A program made the translations under genes and the position numbers. Of a stretch of DNA of 64,000 nucleotides, positions 18,662 through 27,610 are shown piece after piece. Source of the stretch: Candidatus Eisenbacteria bacterium (GTDB lineage Bacteria; Eisenbacteria; RBG-16-71-46; CAIMUX01; JAHJDP01); assembly GCA_018831195.1 (NCBI GenBank), contig JAHJDP010000012.1, positions 62,001 through 126,000 of the forward strand. The letters are read 5' to 3'. The notes below the pieces were generated by a model that was given only the letters and a program-made list of their open reading frames with translations, was not told the DNA's origin and did no database searches. Numbering within the stretch: position 1 is the first letter of the stretch; the number at the start of each line of letters is the position of its first letter.

Positions 18662-19423
18662 ATGATTCGAGCGGGACGTTACTACTGCGAAACCGATCCG
18701 CCATACCGGAAACGGCTCATCATAACTCTTGCCGCCGCAATCCTTCTCCATCTCTTTCTTGCAGCTCTGATCCCCCGGTCCTGGTGGGGTGGGGAGGAAG
18801 CTCCCCATCCGGCCATGATCGGTCCCGCCCGCCCCGCGCTGGAGATCTCTGAGCAGTTTCCCATTCACGCCAAGATCCGCAGGGAATCACGACCCCGTCT
18901 CACCGCGGGCGCCCTGCAAATGATCCATATCGAGATCATTCCCGACCCGTCCGATCAGCGCGCCCGGAGAACGGCACGGCCTGAACCTGAACTCATTCAC
19001 CCAACGCCCGCTCCCGCAGAGAAGGATCCGACGCTCTTGGCTGCCCGCAAAAATCTGGAAATGGAGGGAGGTCTCAATCCCCGCCAAACAACGATCATTG
19101 AGCTGGGCGAGGATCTATCCCCCACCAGTTCATCCCCGCTAAGCGCTCAAAGTGAGGACTTCGCGATTTTACGAATGGTTCGGCCGGCTTATCCTGAAAT
19201 TTCAATTATACAATATGTTGAAGGACGGATCCGGGTCCGGGCGCGCGTTGATTCCAAGGGAAGGGTCCTCGATGTTTGGGTTGTTGATTCCGAGGTCGAT
19301 CTATTTTGTGAAAACTCCGTCAAAGCAGCCGTCAGGCAATGGTTATTCAAACCTCTTCAGAAAAATGGAAGGAACATATCCTTCACCGTGATGATCCCGT
19401 TCCGGTTCCAACTCGAAGACTAA
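18662..19423 (+). CDS. TonB-family energy transducer-like protein
   Basis: Likely couples inner-membrane proton motive force to an outer-membrane partner. The 253 aa have a short cytoplasmic start, one membrane helix (about residues 22-37, LIITLAAAILLHLFLAALI), a proline-rich periplasmic spacer, and a C-terminal TonB fold from about residue 165. That fold reads VRPAYPEISIIQYVEGRIR, VRVDSKGRVLDVWV, then AVRQWLFKPL and IPFRFQLED. No exbB/exbD or receptor is adjacent. It diverges from the EF-G gene and converges on the binding-protein gene with a 4-nt gap. Confidence 0.8.
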   Translation: MIRAGRYYCETDPPYRKRLIITLAAAILLHLFLAALIPRSWWGGEEAPHPAMIGPARPALEISEQFPIHAKIRRESRPRLTAGALQMIHIEIIPDPSDQRARRTARPEPELIHPTPAPAEKDPTLLAARKNLEMEGGLNPRQTTIIELGEDLSPTSSSPLSAQSEDFAILRMVRPAYPEISIIQYVEGRIRVRARVDSKGRVLDVWVVDSEVDLFCENSVKAAVRQWLFKPLQKNGRNISFTVMIPFRFQLED

Positions 19424-19427
19424 ATTC

Positions 19428-20549
19428 CTACCAGACACTCTTCACTACGCCGCCTTCAATCGATATGAGCTGCACGCGGGCCATTGTTTCAGGCGGATTC
19501 AGAACACGTTTGCGTCCGGGCTCCATCGGATCCCGGAGATTCTCCAGCCCCCCCTCCAGCGCTTCAATTGATTCACCGCTGGAAGAGATGATTTGATAGA
19601 GCAGCAGCATGCTCAAAAAACCGTGACGCGCAAAGCGATCCGCCGCTGTTCCAAACTGCTGCCGATAAACTTGGTCAAAAGCGTCGGGATTCTCACCGCC
19701 CGGCAGGGTTACCGCATAGGAATCGTCGGCATAAGCCGCCAGACAAAGACGCTCCTGGAGTAGATGTATATTTTCGTCCGTGCCCAATGTCTCCAAACCG
19801 AGATAAGGGCCGAGAAAGCCCTTTTGAGAAGCATGCGAAACCAGCGACAGAGTCTCCCGTGAGGAACCCAGCGCAATGATCGCATCGGCTCCGCCGGATA
19901 GAGCCTCTTCGACATCTTGTACAAAATCATGCTGGCCGGGTGTATAAGCGAACCGGCGGGGTGAAGGCATGCCGAGAGAAATCCAAATATCCGTAACGAT
20001 ATCTCTTAGAGCCCGCCCATCTTCGGCGTCAGAGTAAAACAGCGCCGGCCGTTTCACTTCGAGAGACTCCTTGGCATACACCAGCAGACGCTCCATCTGC
20101 CGGATCCTCGAAACAGCGAGGGAGTAGATCCCTTGACCGACCCTCCCCACAGCGGGATCGCTGGCCACCGGAGAAATCATTAGAACATCCCGCGCGCGGG
20201 CGACGCCGGCGACAGCCAGTGTTCGGGATGACCAAATTTCACCCAAAAGAAGATCCACATCATTCTGATCAAGAAGATTCAACGCCTTCTGGATCGCCTC
20301 CGCCTCGCCGCCGGAGGTGTCCTCCACGAAGAGACTCACATCAGCATGGCGACTCCGCGCTTGATAGGAGAGGGCCAGATCGACGCCGTTGGCCAAGGCC
20401 ACGCCGACAGGGGCATCGGGTCCATTCAAAGGGGCAAGGATCCCCACCTTGACTTGAGCTTCCAGAGAAGTGATGGACAGAAGCATCACCAGCGCGGGGA
20501 CCACCCGGATGGCGGAGCGGGATATAGCGCCAAGAATCGATTTATTCAT
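19428..20549 (-). CDS. Periplasmic ABC-type ligand-binding protein (Leu/Ile/Val-binding fold)
   Basis: About 373 aa: a signal peptide ending near SLEA, then a type I periplasmic-binding fold (KVGILAPLNGPDAPVGVALANGVDLA; LLLGEIWSSRTLAVAGVAR; MISPVASDPAVGR; ADAIIALGSSRETLSL). No permease or ATPase is adjacent, so it may act in sensing or as an LpoA/YraM-like scaffold and not in transport. The open frame begins at 20585; ATG 20549 is chosen because it directly precedes the hydrophobic leader and overlaps the stop of the upstream gene, though ATG 20558 is equally possible. It is the last gene of the rpsF run. Confidence 0.75.
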   Translation of the reverse strand: MNKSILGAISRSAIRVVPALVMLLSITSLEAQVKVGILAPLNGPDAPVGVALANGVDLALSYQARSRHADVSLFVEDTSGGEAEAIQKALNLLDQNDVDLLLGEIWSSRTLAVAGVARARDVLMISPVASDPAVGRVGQGIYSLAVSRIRQMERLLVYAKESLEVKRPALFYSDAEDGRALRDIVTDIWISLGMPSPRRFAYTPGQHDFVQDVEEALSGGADAIIALGSSRETLSLVSHASQKGFLGPYLGLETLGTDENIHLLQERLCLAAYADDSYAVTLPGGENPDAFDQVYRQQFGTAADRFARHGFLSMLLLYQIISSSGESIEALEGGLENLRDPMEPGRKRVLNPPETMARVQLISIEGGVVKSVW

Positions 20550-21078
20550 GGACGCCATCACGATATTCCGAGGCGTAATCAACATACGTCCGAGCTGAAG
20601 CCCTAATCTTTTCCACCTCTTTTTCTTCCAGAGACCGCTTCACTCGCGCTGGGACGCCGAGCACAAGACTTCGCGGAGGAATGATCATATTCGGTGTTAC
20701 GACGGCGCCGGCGGCGACAAGGCTCTCCCGCCCGATCTGCGCCCCGTCAAGGATCCTCGCGCCGATGCCGACGAAACAGCCGTCTTCAATCGAGCATCCA
20801 TGAATGACGGCGGCGTGTGCGATCGTCACCTCATCGCCGATATTCAACGGATGAGTACCGGCGGATACATGCAGCACGCACTGATCTTGTACATTTGTCC
20901 GCCGGCCTATTCTCACATAGTTCACATCAGCGCGGATAATGGAATGAAACCAGACCGAAGAATCCTCACCGAGGATGACGTCCCCGACGATACAAACACC
21001 GGGCGCGAGATAACAACTCTCTGGCAGGATAGGCCGAATGCCGCGGAAGGGAAGGATCAGCGGTTTCAAGTTCGTCAT
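20542..21078 (-). CDS. Gamma-carbonic-anhydrase-like hexapeptide protein
   Basis: A 178-aa trimeric left-handed beta-helix protein of the YrdA/PaaY/CamH group. It has imperfect hexapeptide repeats throughout, the segments DSSVWFHSIIRADVNYVRIG and NVQDQCVLHVS, and the metal-ligand histidines in TIAHAAVIHGCSI. The C-terminal helix (SLEEKEVEKIRASARTYV) is typical. Whether it has carbonic anhydrase or acyltransferase-like activity cannot be told. It lies 18 nt after the nuclease-family gene. Confidence 0.88.
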   Translation of the reverse strand: MTNLKPLILPFRGIRPILPESCYLAPGVCIVGDVILGEDSSVWFHSIIRADVNYVRIGRRTNVQDQCVLHVSAGTHPLNIGDEVTIAHAAVIHGCSIEDGCFVGIGARILDGAQIGRESLVAAGAVVTPNMIIPPRSLVLGVPARVKRSLEEKEVEKIRASARTYVDYASEYRDGVHE

Positions 21079-21096
21079 GCGGCAATACCCGATCTA

Positions 21097-21609
21097 TTAA
21101 AAGGAAAATTTGCCGAAGTCCTTTGGATTGAGATCTTCTATGAAACGGCGCAGATCTTCGGCCCGCCGCTCCTCATCCTCCTCGTTTTGACCTACCTGTT
21201 CAACCGTGGAGAAGAGACTGCCCACTTCTTCCGAGAAAAGCTGAGGATTTACGAATATTCTGGCTTTGGTCTTAAGGGCGATGGCGATCGAATCGCTGGG
21301 GCGCGCATCAATGCAAAGGACCTCGCCCTCCCTCTCTAAATAAATCTTTGCATAAAATGTATTTTCGACAAGCTCTGTAACTTCCACACGTTGAACATGA
21401 ACGCCCATCCCCTGCAGAATAATCGCGAGGAGATCATGCGTCAGAGGACGTTGGAATTTCTTGCCGGCGATTTCCATAGCGATGGCGCTGGCCTCGGGGG
21501 GACCGATCCAGATGGGCAAACGTTTGGATCCATCACGGGTTTGTAGAATCACCACGGGATACTGGTTTTTCTCATCGATCGCCAGGCTCCAAACCTCAAC
21601 TTCGACCAT
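21097..21609 (-). CDS. Bifunctional nuclease family protein (DUF151)
   Basis: 170 aa with the BFN signature: MVEVEVWSLAIDEKNQYPVVILQ, LPIWIGPPEASAIAMEI, RPLTHDLLAIILQGMG and IDARPSDSIAIALKTKA, followed by an acidic C-terminal helix (EDEERRAEDLRRFIEDLNP). Plant homologues were described as DNase/RNase; the bacterial role is not established. An AAGGGG-type site precedes the ATG. Confidence 0.92.
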   Translation of the reverse strand: MVEVEVWSLAIDEKNQYPVVILQTRDGSKRLPIWIGPPEASAIAMEIAGKKFQRPLTHDLLAIILQGMGVHVQRVEVTELVENTFYAKIYLEREGEVLCIDARPSDSIAIALKTKARIFVNPQLFSEEVGSLFSTVEQVGQNEEDEERRAEDLRRFIEDLNPKDFGKFSF

Positions 21610-21654
21610 GACGAATCCCCTTCCCCTTTTCGATGGCCATCTAGGTTGTGATGC

Positions 21655-22881
21655 CTATTTGATGATGGCCGGTTTTTCGGTATCCGGCAAAGCCTCTCCC
21701 GGATGTTCGAGTATCCATTGGGATGAAGCAACCAATGCATCGCCGGGGAAACGGCGGATTAACTCCTCAAAGCTTTTGCGCGCCGCGTCCTTATCACCGA
21801 ACTCTTCAAGATTAATATAACCTACCATGAAGAGAGCTTCCGGACAACGCGAGCTCTCGGGCATCCTGTCGAGAATTTCTTGATAGAATCGGATTTGTGA
21901 TTTGGAATCCTTTGCTCTCCTGGCTTCACCGAGTAATTCCTCTTCGGTCATGAGAGAGCATCGATAATCCTCCAGCACATCCTCGTATACGGCGACATCC
22001 AGAGCCACATGCAGTGAATCAAGCACGGCCTGCTTATACGGCATCATATTCACTTTTTGCAACCGTTCGACAATCTGATCGCGCACCGACTCGAGAGGGC
22101 GCTTTGACTCCGGCCGATTCTCAGTGACCTCGGCGATATGCCAGCCCTTTTTCGTTTTGAAGGGCCTGCTGATCTCGCCGACCTGAAGACTAAAGACAAC
22201 CCGGTTGAATTCGGGGGCTTTCCCCAGCGACATGATCTCGCCGTCCCGGGTCACCGCGCCGACTTTGCCGCCCTGGTGCCCGGACGGCTTATCAATTGAA
22301 TATTCCCCGGCCAGTTTGTCCCAATTGCCGCCGTTCAACAGAAGATTGCGGACCTGATTCGCCTCATCCTCCGTCTCCGTCATGATATGCCGCACCATGA
22401 CCCGCTCGGAAGTGGTGAAGAGAACTTCGTTTTCATTATAGAACTTGAGAACCTGTTCTTCAGTCGGTTCGGAGTTTTTAACAAAAACCTCTTGAAGCAG
22501 CAGATCGGCCAAAACATACCTTTTGGCGAATTCGACGGTCTTCTTATAACGCTCGGATTCTTCAAACCCGAGATTCTTGGCCATATCGACCATGCAGAGT
22601 TCCTGAACATATATCTTCAGGATTTCCCGCATCTGATTGTAGCCGGCCGAACCCTCCTCGGGAATCAGTTTCGGATACTGGATTCGCAATTTGTCATAGA
22701 CATCACCGATTGTTATTTCTGAGCCGCCGACGCGGGCAATGACCAACTCGGATTGGGGGATATCATTCCCCAAGGTTCCATGGTCTTTGTCCTCAACGGT
22801 CCCGCTCCCGCCGCACCCGGCGAAAAGAACGCCGGCGGCGGTGCAGAGAATCAAACAGAGACGGGCGCCCCAGATTGACAT
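21655..22881 (-). CDS. Parvulin-type peptidyl-prolyl isomerase lipoprotein with C-terminal TPR-like tail
   Basis: Envelope folding factor, SurA/PrsA-like. The 408 aa begin with a signal peptide and lipobox LFAGC (Cys about 22). A SurA_N-like helical region follows (IGDVYDKLRIQYP, LQEVFVKNSEPTEEQVLKFY), then a parvulin domain at about 155-265 (MVRHIMTETEDEANQVR, LAGEYSIDKPSGHQGGKVG, FKTKKGWHIAEVTE). The last ~80 residues form a TPR-like helix pair (FYQEILDRMPESSRCPEALFM) seen in YfgM/BamD-type proteins. AGGAG lies 8 nt before the ATG. Confidence 0.88.
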   Translation of the reverse strand: MSIWGARLCLILCTAAGVLFAGCGGSGTVEDKDHGTLGNDIPQSELVIARVGGSEITIGDVYDKLRIQYPKLIPEEGSAGYNQMREILKIYVQELCMVDMAKNLGFEESERYKKTVEFAKRYVLADLLLQEVFVKNSEPTEEQVLKFYNENEVLFTTSERVMVRHIMTETEDEANQVRNLLLNGGNWDKLAGEYSIDKPSGHQGGKVGAVTRDGEIMSLGKAPEFNRVVFSLQVGEISRPFKTKKGWHIAEVTENRPESKRPLESVRDQIVERLQKVNMMPYKQAVLDSLHVALDVAVYEDVLEDYRCSLMTEEELLGEARRAKDSKSQIRFYQEILDRMPESSRCPEALFMVGYINLEEFGDKDAARKSFEELIRRFPGDALVASSQWILEHPGEALPDTEKPAIIK

Positions 22882-22901
22882 TGTGCGACTCCTAGCGGGA
22901 G

Positions 22902-23354
22902 CTACGCTCCGGTTTGTGGACGAACCAGGACCTTAACCTTGGAATCAACCTCCGGATGAAGTTTGACTTTCACGGTATAAACGCCCAGAACCTTCAAGGG
23001 TTCCTCCAACTGGATCGTCCGACGATCAATCTCAATCCCCTCATCCGCGAGGGCCTGCGCGATATCGGCGCTGGTGACCGAACCGAAGAGCTTGTCATCC
23101 TCACCGACCTGGACGGCAATCTGAAGAGAGATCGATTTCAGACGGTCGGCCAGCTTCTGCGCATCCCGCCGGGCCCGGTTGACCTGCGCGATCCGCTGGC
23201 GATCCAGCTCAGCAAATTGACGAGCTCCTGTGCTGGTCGCCTCCAACGCTAACTTCATCGGAAAGAGAAAATTACGGGCATAGCCGGGAGCGACCTGCGT
23301 TTTATCCCCCTGCTTGCCCAAACCTTCTACATCCTGGATCAGGATAATGTCCAT
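22902..23354 (-). CDS. rplI: Ribosomal protein bL9
   Basis: Large-subunit protein bL9, 150 aa. The N-terminal domain reads MDIILIQDVEGLGKQGD...VAPGYARNFLFP, then a long linker helix and the C-terminal domain (LFGSVTSADIAQAL). The open frame extends to 23534, but the start at 23354 matches the family, has AGGGGG upstream, and leaves a plain 89-nt gap from rpsR. Confidence 0.97.
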   Translation of the reverse strand: MDIILIQDVEGLGKQGDKTQVAPGYARNFLFPMKLALEATSTGARQFAELDRQRIAQVNRARRDAQKLADRLKSISLQIAVQVGEDDKLFGSVTSADIAQALADEGIEIDRRTIQLEEPLKVLGVYTVKVKLHPEVDSKVKVLVRPQTGA

Positions 23355-23443
23355 AATTCCCCCTAAAACGATCCCCGGCGGGCTCTTCAGAAGAGGTTCA
23401 GAAGGCCCGATGGAATCACATTTCGGTTCAAAAGCCTCGTTGA

Positions 23444-23683
23444 TTACTTGAACGAGTCGCCCTGGAATGGCAATAGTGCCAATATCCGCGCCCGGCGTAC
23501 GGCCCGAGTAATGAGCCTCTGATGCCTGGCGCAATTGCCTGAAACCCGCCGGGGTACGATTTTACCCCGATCCGTGATGGCCCGGTTGAGACGTTTCTCA
23601 TCTTTGTAATCAATGTAATCAACCCGATCCAGGCACAGCTTGCAAACCTTCTTTCTGGGTCCTCGCGCCACTCCGCGTGCCAT
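23444..23683 (-). CDS. rpsR: Ribosomal protein bS18
   Basis: Small-subunit protein bS18, 79 aa, with [20 protein letters not shown] near the start and the core [25 protein letters not shown] then [18 protein letters not shown] CxxC pair is kept, so a zinc-binding (C+) form is possible. It lies in the canonical rpsF-ssb-rpsR-rplI order, 14 nt after ssb. Confidence 0.97.
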   Translation of the reverse strand: MARGVARGPRKKVCKLCLDRVDYIDYKDEKRLNRAITDRGKIVPRRVSGNCARHQRLITRAVRRARILALLPFQGDSFK

Positions 23684-23697
23684 AATATCCTTACCTC

Positions 23698-24198
23698 CTA
23701 TTTCAGATCACTCGAGCTTGCCCGTGAAGTCCTGATGGACCGGCCGGTGGTTTCCGAACCGGACACGGCTTCATCCGAGCATCCCAAATCCAATATCTCA
23801 AAGCGGCGGGCATGAATTTCTAGAATTTGCCGCCGCCCCCCAGCCCGGTCCTCAACAGTCCGGGCCTGCAGCACTCCTTCAATATCAATGAAGGCGCCGG
23901 TCGAAACGGATTTCCCAGCGGAGTGCGCCAACTCATTCCAGCAAACCACATCGACCAGAGCCGCCGGCGAACGTCGCGCACCGGAGGGCGGTTGGGTCGG
24001 TGCATCGGCGACAATCCTGAAAGTCGCGACCGCGCTTCCCGAAGGAGTATACCGGATGTCCGGGTTTTCGATACAGCGACCCGTCAGCAGCACTCGATTG
24101 ATCGAAAGGCCGCGTTCCCCGCCTCGGGAGGTTGCTCCCGGCGGTGGGTCGCCCCGTAGGTCGCCCCGTGGGTCAACTTGTTCGTCAAGTGTGGACAT
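23698..24198 (-). CDS. ssb: Single-stranded DNA-binding protein
   Basis: OB-fold protein protecting single-stranded DNA. The core [30 protein letters not shown] starts at about residue 33, with [27 protein letters not shown] further on. The product is about 166 aa from ATG 24198; no strong ribosome site is visible and the frame is open to 24339. The 32 residues before the core include a short repeat ([12 protein letters not shown]), unusual for SSB. The C-terminus lacks the typical DDDIPF acidic tip and ends SRASSSDLK, so partner binding through that tip is doubtful. Its place between rpsF and rpsR is canonical. Confidence 0.88.
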   Translation of the reverse strand: MSTLDEQVDPRGDLRGDPPPGATSRGGERGLSINRVLLTGRCIENPDIRYTPSGSAVATFRIVADAPTQPPSGARRSPAALVDVVCWNELAHSAGKSVSTGAFIDIEGVLQARTVEDRAGGRRQILEIHARRFEILDLGCSDEAVSGSETTGRSIRTSRASSSDLK

Positions 24199-24220
24199 CC
24201 GTTTGAAATCCGACAGGCTG

Positions 24221-24754
24221 TCAGGATTCCGTTGGCCCGCTCTCCGCTCGTATGGATGCCGGATCGCCCTCTTCCAAAGAGGCCATCGGCGGATTTTCCA
24301 CGGCAGCGGCTGCGGATTCGGATTCGGGTGTTTCGGCAACCGGGGTCATCTCGGGTGATTCAACAGCTTCCACCGGGATCTTCAACTCACCCAGCTCTGA
24401 CTTTTCCGACGGATGCTCCAGCGTCTCTGCTTTCTCGCCACCCTCGTCAGGTCCGCCTCTTAACGACTTGGGATGGGCGACCACCGTGAGATAACGCAGA
24501 ACATTTTCATTGAGCTTGTAGCGCCGATCCAGATCTTTAACCGTTTGGGGCTCTCCAGAGTATTGTATAACAGTGTAGAGTCCCTCATGGATTTTCTGGA
24601 TTTCATAAGCCAGCCGCTTCCGGCCCCATTTCTGAACGTCCAGAATCTGCCCATCGGCCTGGGTGATGATGTCTTTGACCTTTTGAATCTCCTCCTCGAC
24701 TTTTGCGTCATCGAGGCGGGGATGAAGGACAAAGACCGTCTCATAATCTTTCAT
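24221..24754 (-). CDS. rpsF: Ribosomal protein bS6 with long acidic C-terminal extension
   Basis: Small-subunit protein bS6. Residues 1-95 are the normal fold (MKDYETVFVLHPRLDD, WGRKRLAYEIQKIHEGLYTVIQ, LNENVLRYLTVV). Another ~80 residues, rich in Glu, Pro, Ser and Ala, follow, giving 177 aa against the usual 95-135. AGGAGG lies 6 nt before the ATG. It is the first gene of a run down to the binding protein at 19428. Confidence 0.95.
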   Translation of the reverse strand: MKDYETVFVLHPRLDDAKVEEEIQKVKDIITQADGQILDVQKWGRKRLAYEIQKIHEGLYTVIQYSGEPQTVKDLDRRYKLNENVLRYLTVVAHPKSLRGGPDEGGEKAETLEHPSEKSELGELKIPVEAVESPEMTPVAETPESESAAAAVENPPMASLEEGDPASIRAESGPTES

Positions 24755-24779
24755 TCAGTCCTCCTAGCTACGATCTTTG

Positions 24780-24844
24780 GGTTCGGTCTCTGACAGCCGA
24801 ACCAATCCCCCTAAGTTGATCATTAGATGGTCCATGAACCATCT
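24780..24844 (-). terminator. Two hairpins between the pyrophosphatase gene and rpsF
   Basis: Just after the hppA stop lies a perfect 7-bp stem, AGATGGT/ACCATCT (24825-24831 and 24838-24844, 6-nt loop). A second perfect 7-bp stem, GGTTCGG/CCGAACC, lies at 24780-24786 and 24797-24803. The region ends the hppA transcript or precedes the rpsF transcript. No clear U tract follows either stem, so Rho-independent termination is uncertain. Confidence 0.4.
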
Positions 24845-26938
24845 TTAGAACAACCCGGCTACCAACTTGTGGATGCTCCAAATCAGAGGCGTAAAGACCA
24901 GGGATACAATCGCCATGAGTTTGAGCAAAATATTCATCGCCGGTCCGGATGTGTCCTTGAAAGGGTCACCGACCGTGTCACCAACCACCGCGGCCTTGTG
25001 GGCATCCGAACCCTTGCCCCCAAAGTGACCCGCTTCGATATACTTCTTTGCATTATCCCAGGCGCCGCCGGAATTAGCCAGCAGCAACGCGAGGGGTACG
25101 CCCGAGATCAGGGCGCCCGCCAGGAATCCGCCGAGGGTCTCCATGCCGAGGATCGCCCCAACGGCGATCGGAATAATGACGGCCAGGGTTCCCGGACGGA
25201 TCATCTCTTTCAGCGCGCCGGCGGTGGTGATATCGACACACTTCGCATACTCGGCGCGCGCCGATGGATCCCCATCCTTGAGACCCGGGATCTCCCGGAA
25301 TTGACGCCGGACTTCATTGATGACCTTGAATGCGGCCCGGCCCACCGCCGCCATCGTATCAGCAGCAAAGAGAAAGGGGGTTACACCGCCGAGAAAAAGC
25401 CCGACGAGAACCGGGATATCCATGATATTCATCTCGAGATTAAATCCTGTAACCACTTTCACGCCTTTTACATAAGCGGTGAAAAGGGCCAGGGCGGTTA
25501 GGGCGGCCGAGCCTATGGCAAAACCCTTTGCAATCGCGGCCGTGGTATTGCCGGCGGCATCCAGGCTGTCGGTGCGCTTGCGGATCTCGGGACCCAGATG
25601 AGCCATCTCGGCAATCCCCCCGGCATTATCGGCAATGGGACCGTAGGCATCAACCGAGACGGTCATGCCGGTAATCGCCAGCATTCCGATGGCGGCCAAG
25701 GCGATCCCCAGGGTTCCCCCAAGGTGGTAGGCGACGAGAATCGCTATTGAGAGGATGAAGATAGGCAATACCGTGCTGCGCATGCCGAGCCCAAATCCAT
25801 GAATGATATTGGTGGCGGAACCGGTTTGGGAGCTCTCGGCAATCCCCTCAATCCTCTTGCCGGTTGTATAATACTCCGCGACAAGACCGACAATCGTGCC
25901 GGCGACGAGCCCGCAGACGCTTGAGAAGAAGTATCTCAATCCGGAAACCTCGCCAATACGGGGGAAAAAGATAAGGGTGACGGCCAAACCTCCTAGCATG
26001 AAGAGGAAGGCCGCTCCCAGTGTCCCGTTTCTCAAGGCGGCTGTCGCGTCTCCATCCTCCTTGACGCGAACGAAGAGAAGTCCAAGGAGTGAAGCGACAA
26101 TACCCACCGAGACCAGACTCATGGCGTAGCCGATGATCGATCCCGCGAAGGGCCTATATGCATCAACAGCAAAGGCGATCACCAGGGCGCTGATGATGGC
26201 GCCGACATACGATTCGAAAAGATCGGCCCCCATACCGGCGACATCACCCACATTGTCACCGACATTGTCGGCGATGACGGCGGGATTGCGGGGATCATCC
26301 TCGGGAATACCGGCCTCCACCTTGCCGACGAGGTCGGCGCCGACATCGGCCGCCTTTGTAAAAATGCCGCCCCCGACACGGGCGAAGAGAGCAATCGATG
26401 ACGCCCCAAGGGAGAATCCCGTGATAATGCTGGCCGCGTTCTGCAGTCCCAGAGAATGACCGAAAATGAGAAACAGAGCGGAAAGACCCAGCAGCCCCAA
26501 ACCAACCACGGAGAATCCCATGACGGCGCCCCCCGGGAAAGCCACATTGAGGGCTTTGTTAAAGGATTCCTGTGCGGCATGCGCCGTGCGCGTATTGGCG
26601 CGCGTTGCGACACTCATCCCCACGAAACCGGCGAGCATCGAACAGCCGGCCCCCGCGAGATAGGCAATGGCCGTCCGCCAACCCAATCCCGCCAGGGTGT
26701 TCGACTTAATTCCCACCGAAATAATGAGCGCCATGGCCGCGATAAAGATGAGCAGGGTTTTATATTCCCGTCCCAGAAAAGCCATAGCTCCTTCATAGAT
26801 CGCATCGGAGATCTCCACCATCCGTGGTGTGCCCGGATCCTTTGAGAGAACCTTCCAGCGCGCGATCCCCCAAGCCGCCGCAAGACTCACCAATCCCATC
26901 AAGAGTGCGACGATGACAGCCGTGGGCATCGATTCCAT
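24845..26938 (-). CDS. hppA: Membrane-bound ion-pumping pyrophosphatase
   Basis: Hydrolyses pyrophosphate to pump H+ or Na+ across the membrane. The 697 aa give about 16 hydrophobic helices. The catalytic loops include [56 protein letters not shown] and [19 protein letters not shown]. The determinant segment reads [16 protein letters not shown]. Ala after GNTTA, and not Lys, is the signature of the K+-dependent class, which includes Na+ pumps and H+ pumps. GGAGG precedes the ATG. It lies 3 nt after pth. Confidence 0.96.
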   Translation of the reverse strand: MESMPTAVIVALLMGLVSLAAAWGIARWKVLSKDPGTPRMVEISDAIYEGAMAFLGREYKTLLIFIAAMALIISVGIKSNTLAGLGWRTAIAYLAGAGCSMLAGFVGMSVATRANTRTAHAAQESFNKALNVAFPGGAVMGFSVVGLGLLGLSALFLIFGHSLGLQNAASIITGFSLGASSIALFARVGGGIFTKAADVGADLVGKVEAGIPEDDPRNPAVIADNVGDNVGDVAGMGADLFESYVGAIISALVIAFAVDAYRPFAGSIIGYAMSLVSVGIVASLLGLLFVRVKEDGDATAALRNGTLGAAFLFMLGGLAVTLIFFPRIGEVSGLRYFFSSVCGLVAGTIVGLVAEYYTTGKRIEGIAESSQTGSATNIIHGFGLGMRSTVLPIFILSIAILVAYHLGGTLGIALAAIGMLAITGMTVSVDAYGPIADNAGGIAEMAHLGPEIRKRTDSLDAAGNTTAAIAKGFAIGSAALTALALFTAYVKGVKVVTGFNLEMNIMDIPVLVGLFLGGVTPFLFAADTMAAVGRAAFKVINEVRRQFREIPGLKDGDPSARAEYAKCVDITTAGALKEMIRPGTLAVIIPIAVGAILGMETLGGFLAGALISGVPLALLLANSGGAWDNAKKYIEAGHFGGKGSDAHKAAVVGDTVGDPFKDTSGPAMNILLKLMAIVSLVFTPLIWSIHKLVAGLF

Positions 26939-26941
26939 GGG

Positions 26942-27601
26942 TTACATACCTCCCTCTGACTCCGTATCCGTCAGTTCGCCTGGCCCGAGCGCTCCGTTAT
27001 AAGCGTTCATGGCCGCTTCCAGCCCCTCCCCGATAGCCAAATGGACGGCTTCCGCCGCCCAGGGGAGAATCCGATTCCACATCTCTTCTTCTTCCGGCGA
27101 CTCAACTTCTAAAACAAAGTCGGCGGGATCTTGGTTGGGTGGCGGCGCTCCGATCCCCAATCGCAACCGGGGAAACTGATCGGTCTTTAATGCCTCCACC
27201 AACGAAATCAAACCGCGGTGGCCACCCGAACCACCGCCGGGCCGAAATCGAATCCGACCCAAAGGCAAGTCAAGATCATCGGTCAGAACCAGGATTTCTT
27301 CAGCCCCGATACCGGCCCACTCCGCCCATTCCGCGACGGCCGGGCCACTGAGATTCATATAGGTGCGGGTTCGGACGAGTTCCACTTCACGACCGGCGAG
27401 GAAAATCGTTGTGACGCTGACCCGGCCCTGGCTGCGAAACTCATTTCCACCGGCCTTCCGACGGATCAACTCAAGGAGGCGGACACCCAGATTGTGTCGA
27501 GTCGACACATATTGAAGGCCCGGATTTCCCAATCCAACGATTGACTTCAAGAGCTCACGGCGATTCCGGGATTCTGCCTCCGCCGGTGCCGGCGTCGACA
27601 C
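26942..27601 (-). CDS. pth: Peptidyl-tRNA hydrolase
   Basis: Releases peptides from peptidyl-tRNA. The 219 aa include IVGLGNPGLQYVSTRHNLGV (catalytic His), RTRTYMNLSGPAVAEWA, LVLTDDLDLPLGRIR and GGGSGGHRGLISL. The start used is GTG 27601, giving a 20-residue extension before the fold; no strong ribosome site is seen, and an internal TTG just before KSIVGLGNPG is an alternative. The rplY-pth order is conserved across bacteria. Confidence 0.95.
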   Translation of the reverse strand: MSTPAPAEAESRNRRELLKSIVGLGNPGLQYVSTRHNLGVRLLELIRRKAGGNEFRSQGRVSVTTIFLAGREVELVRTRTYMNLSGPAVAEWAEWAGIGAEEILVLTDDLDLPLGRIRFRPGGGSGGHRGLISLVEALKTDQFPRLRLGIGAPPPNQDPADFVLEVESPEEEEMWNRILPWAAEAVHLAIGEGLEAAMNAYNGALGPGELTDTESEGGM

Positions 27602-27610
27602 AAGACCGGT

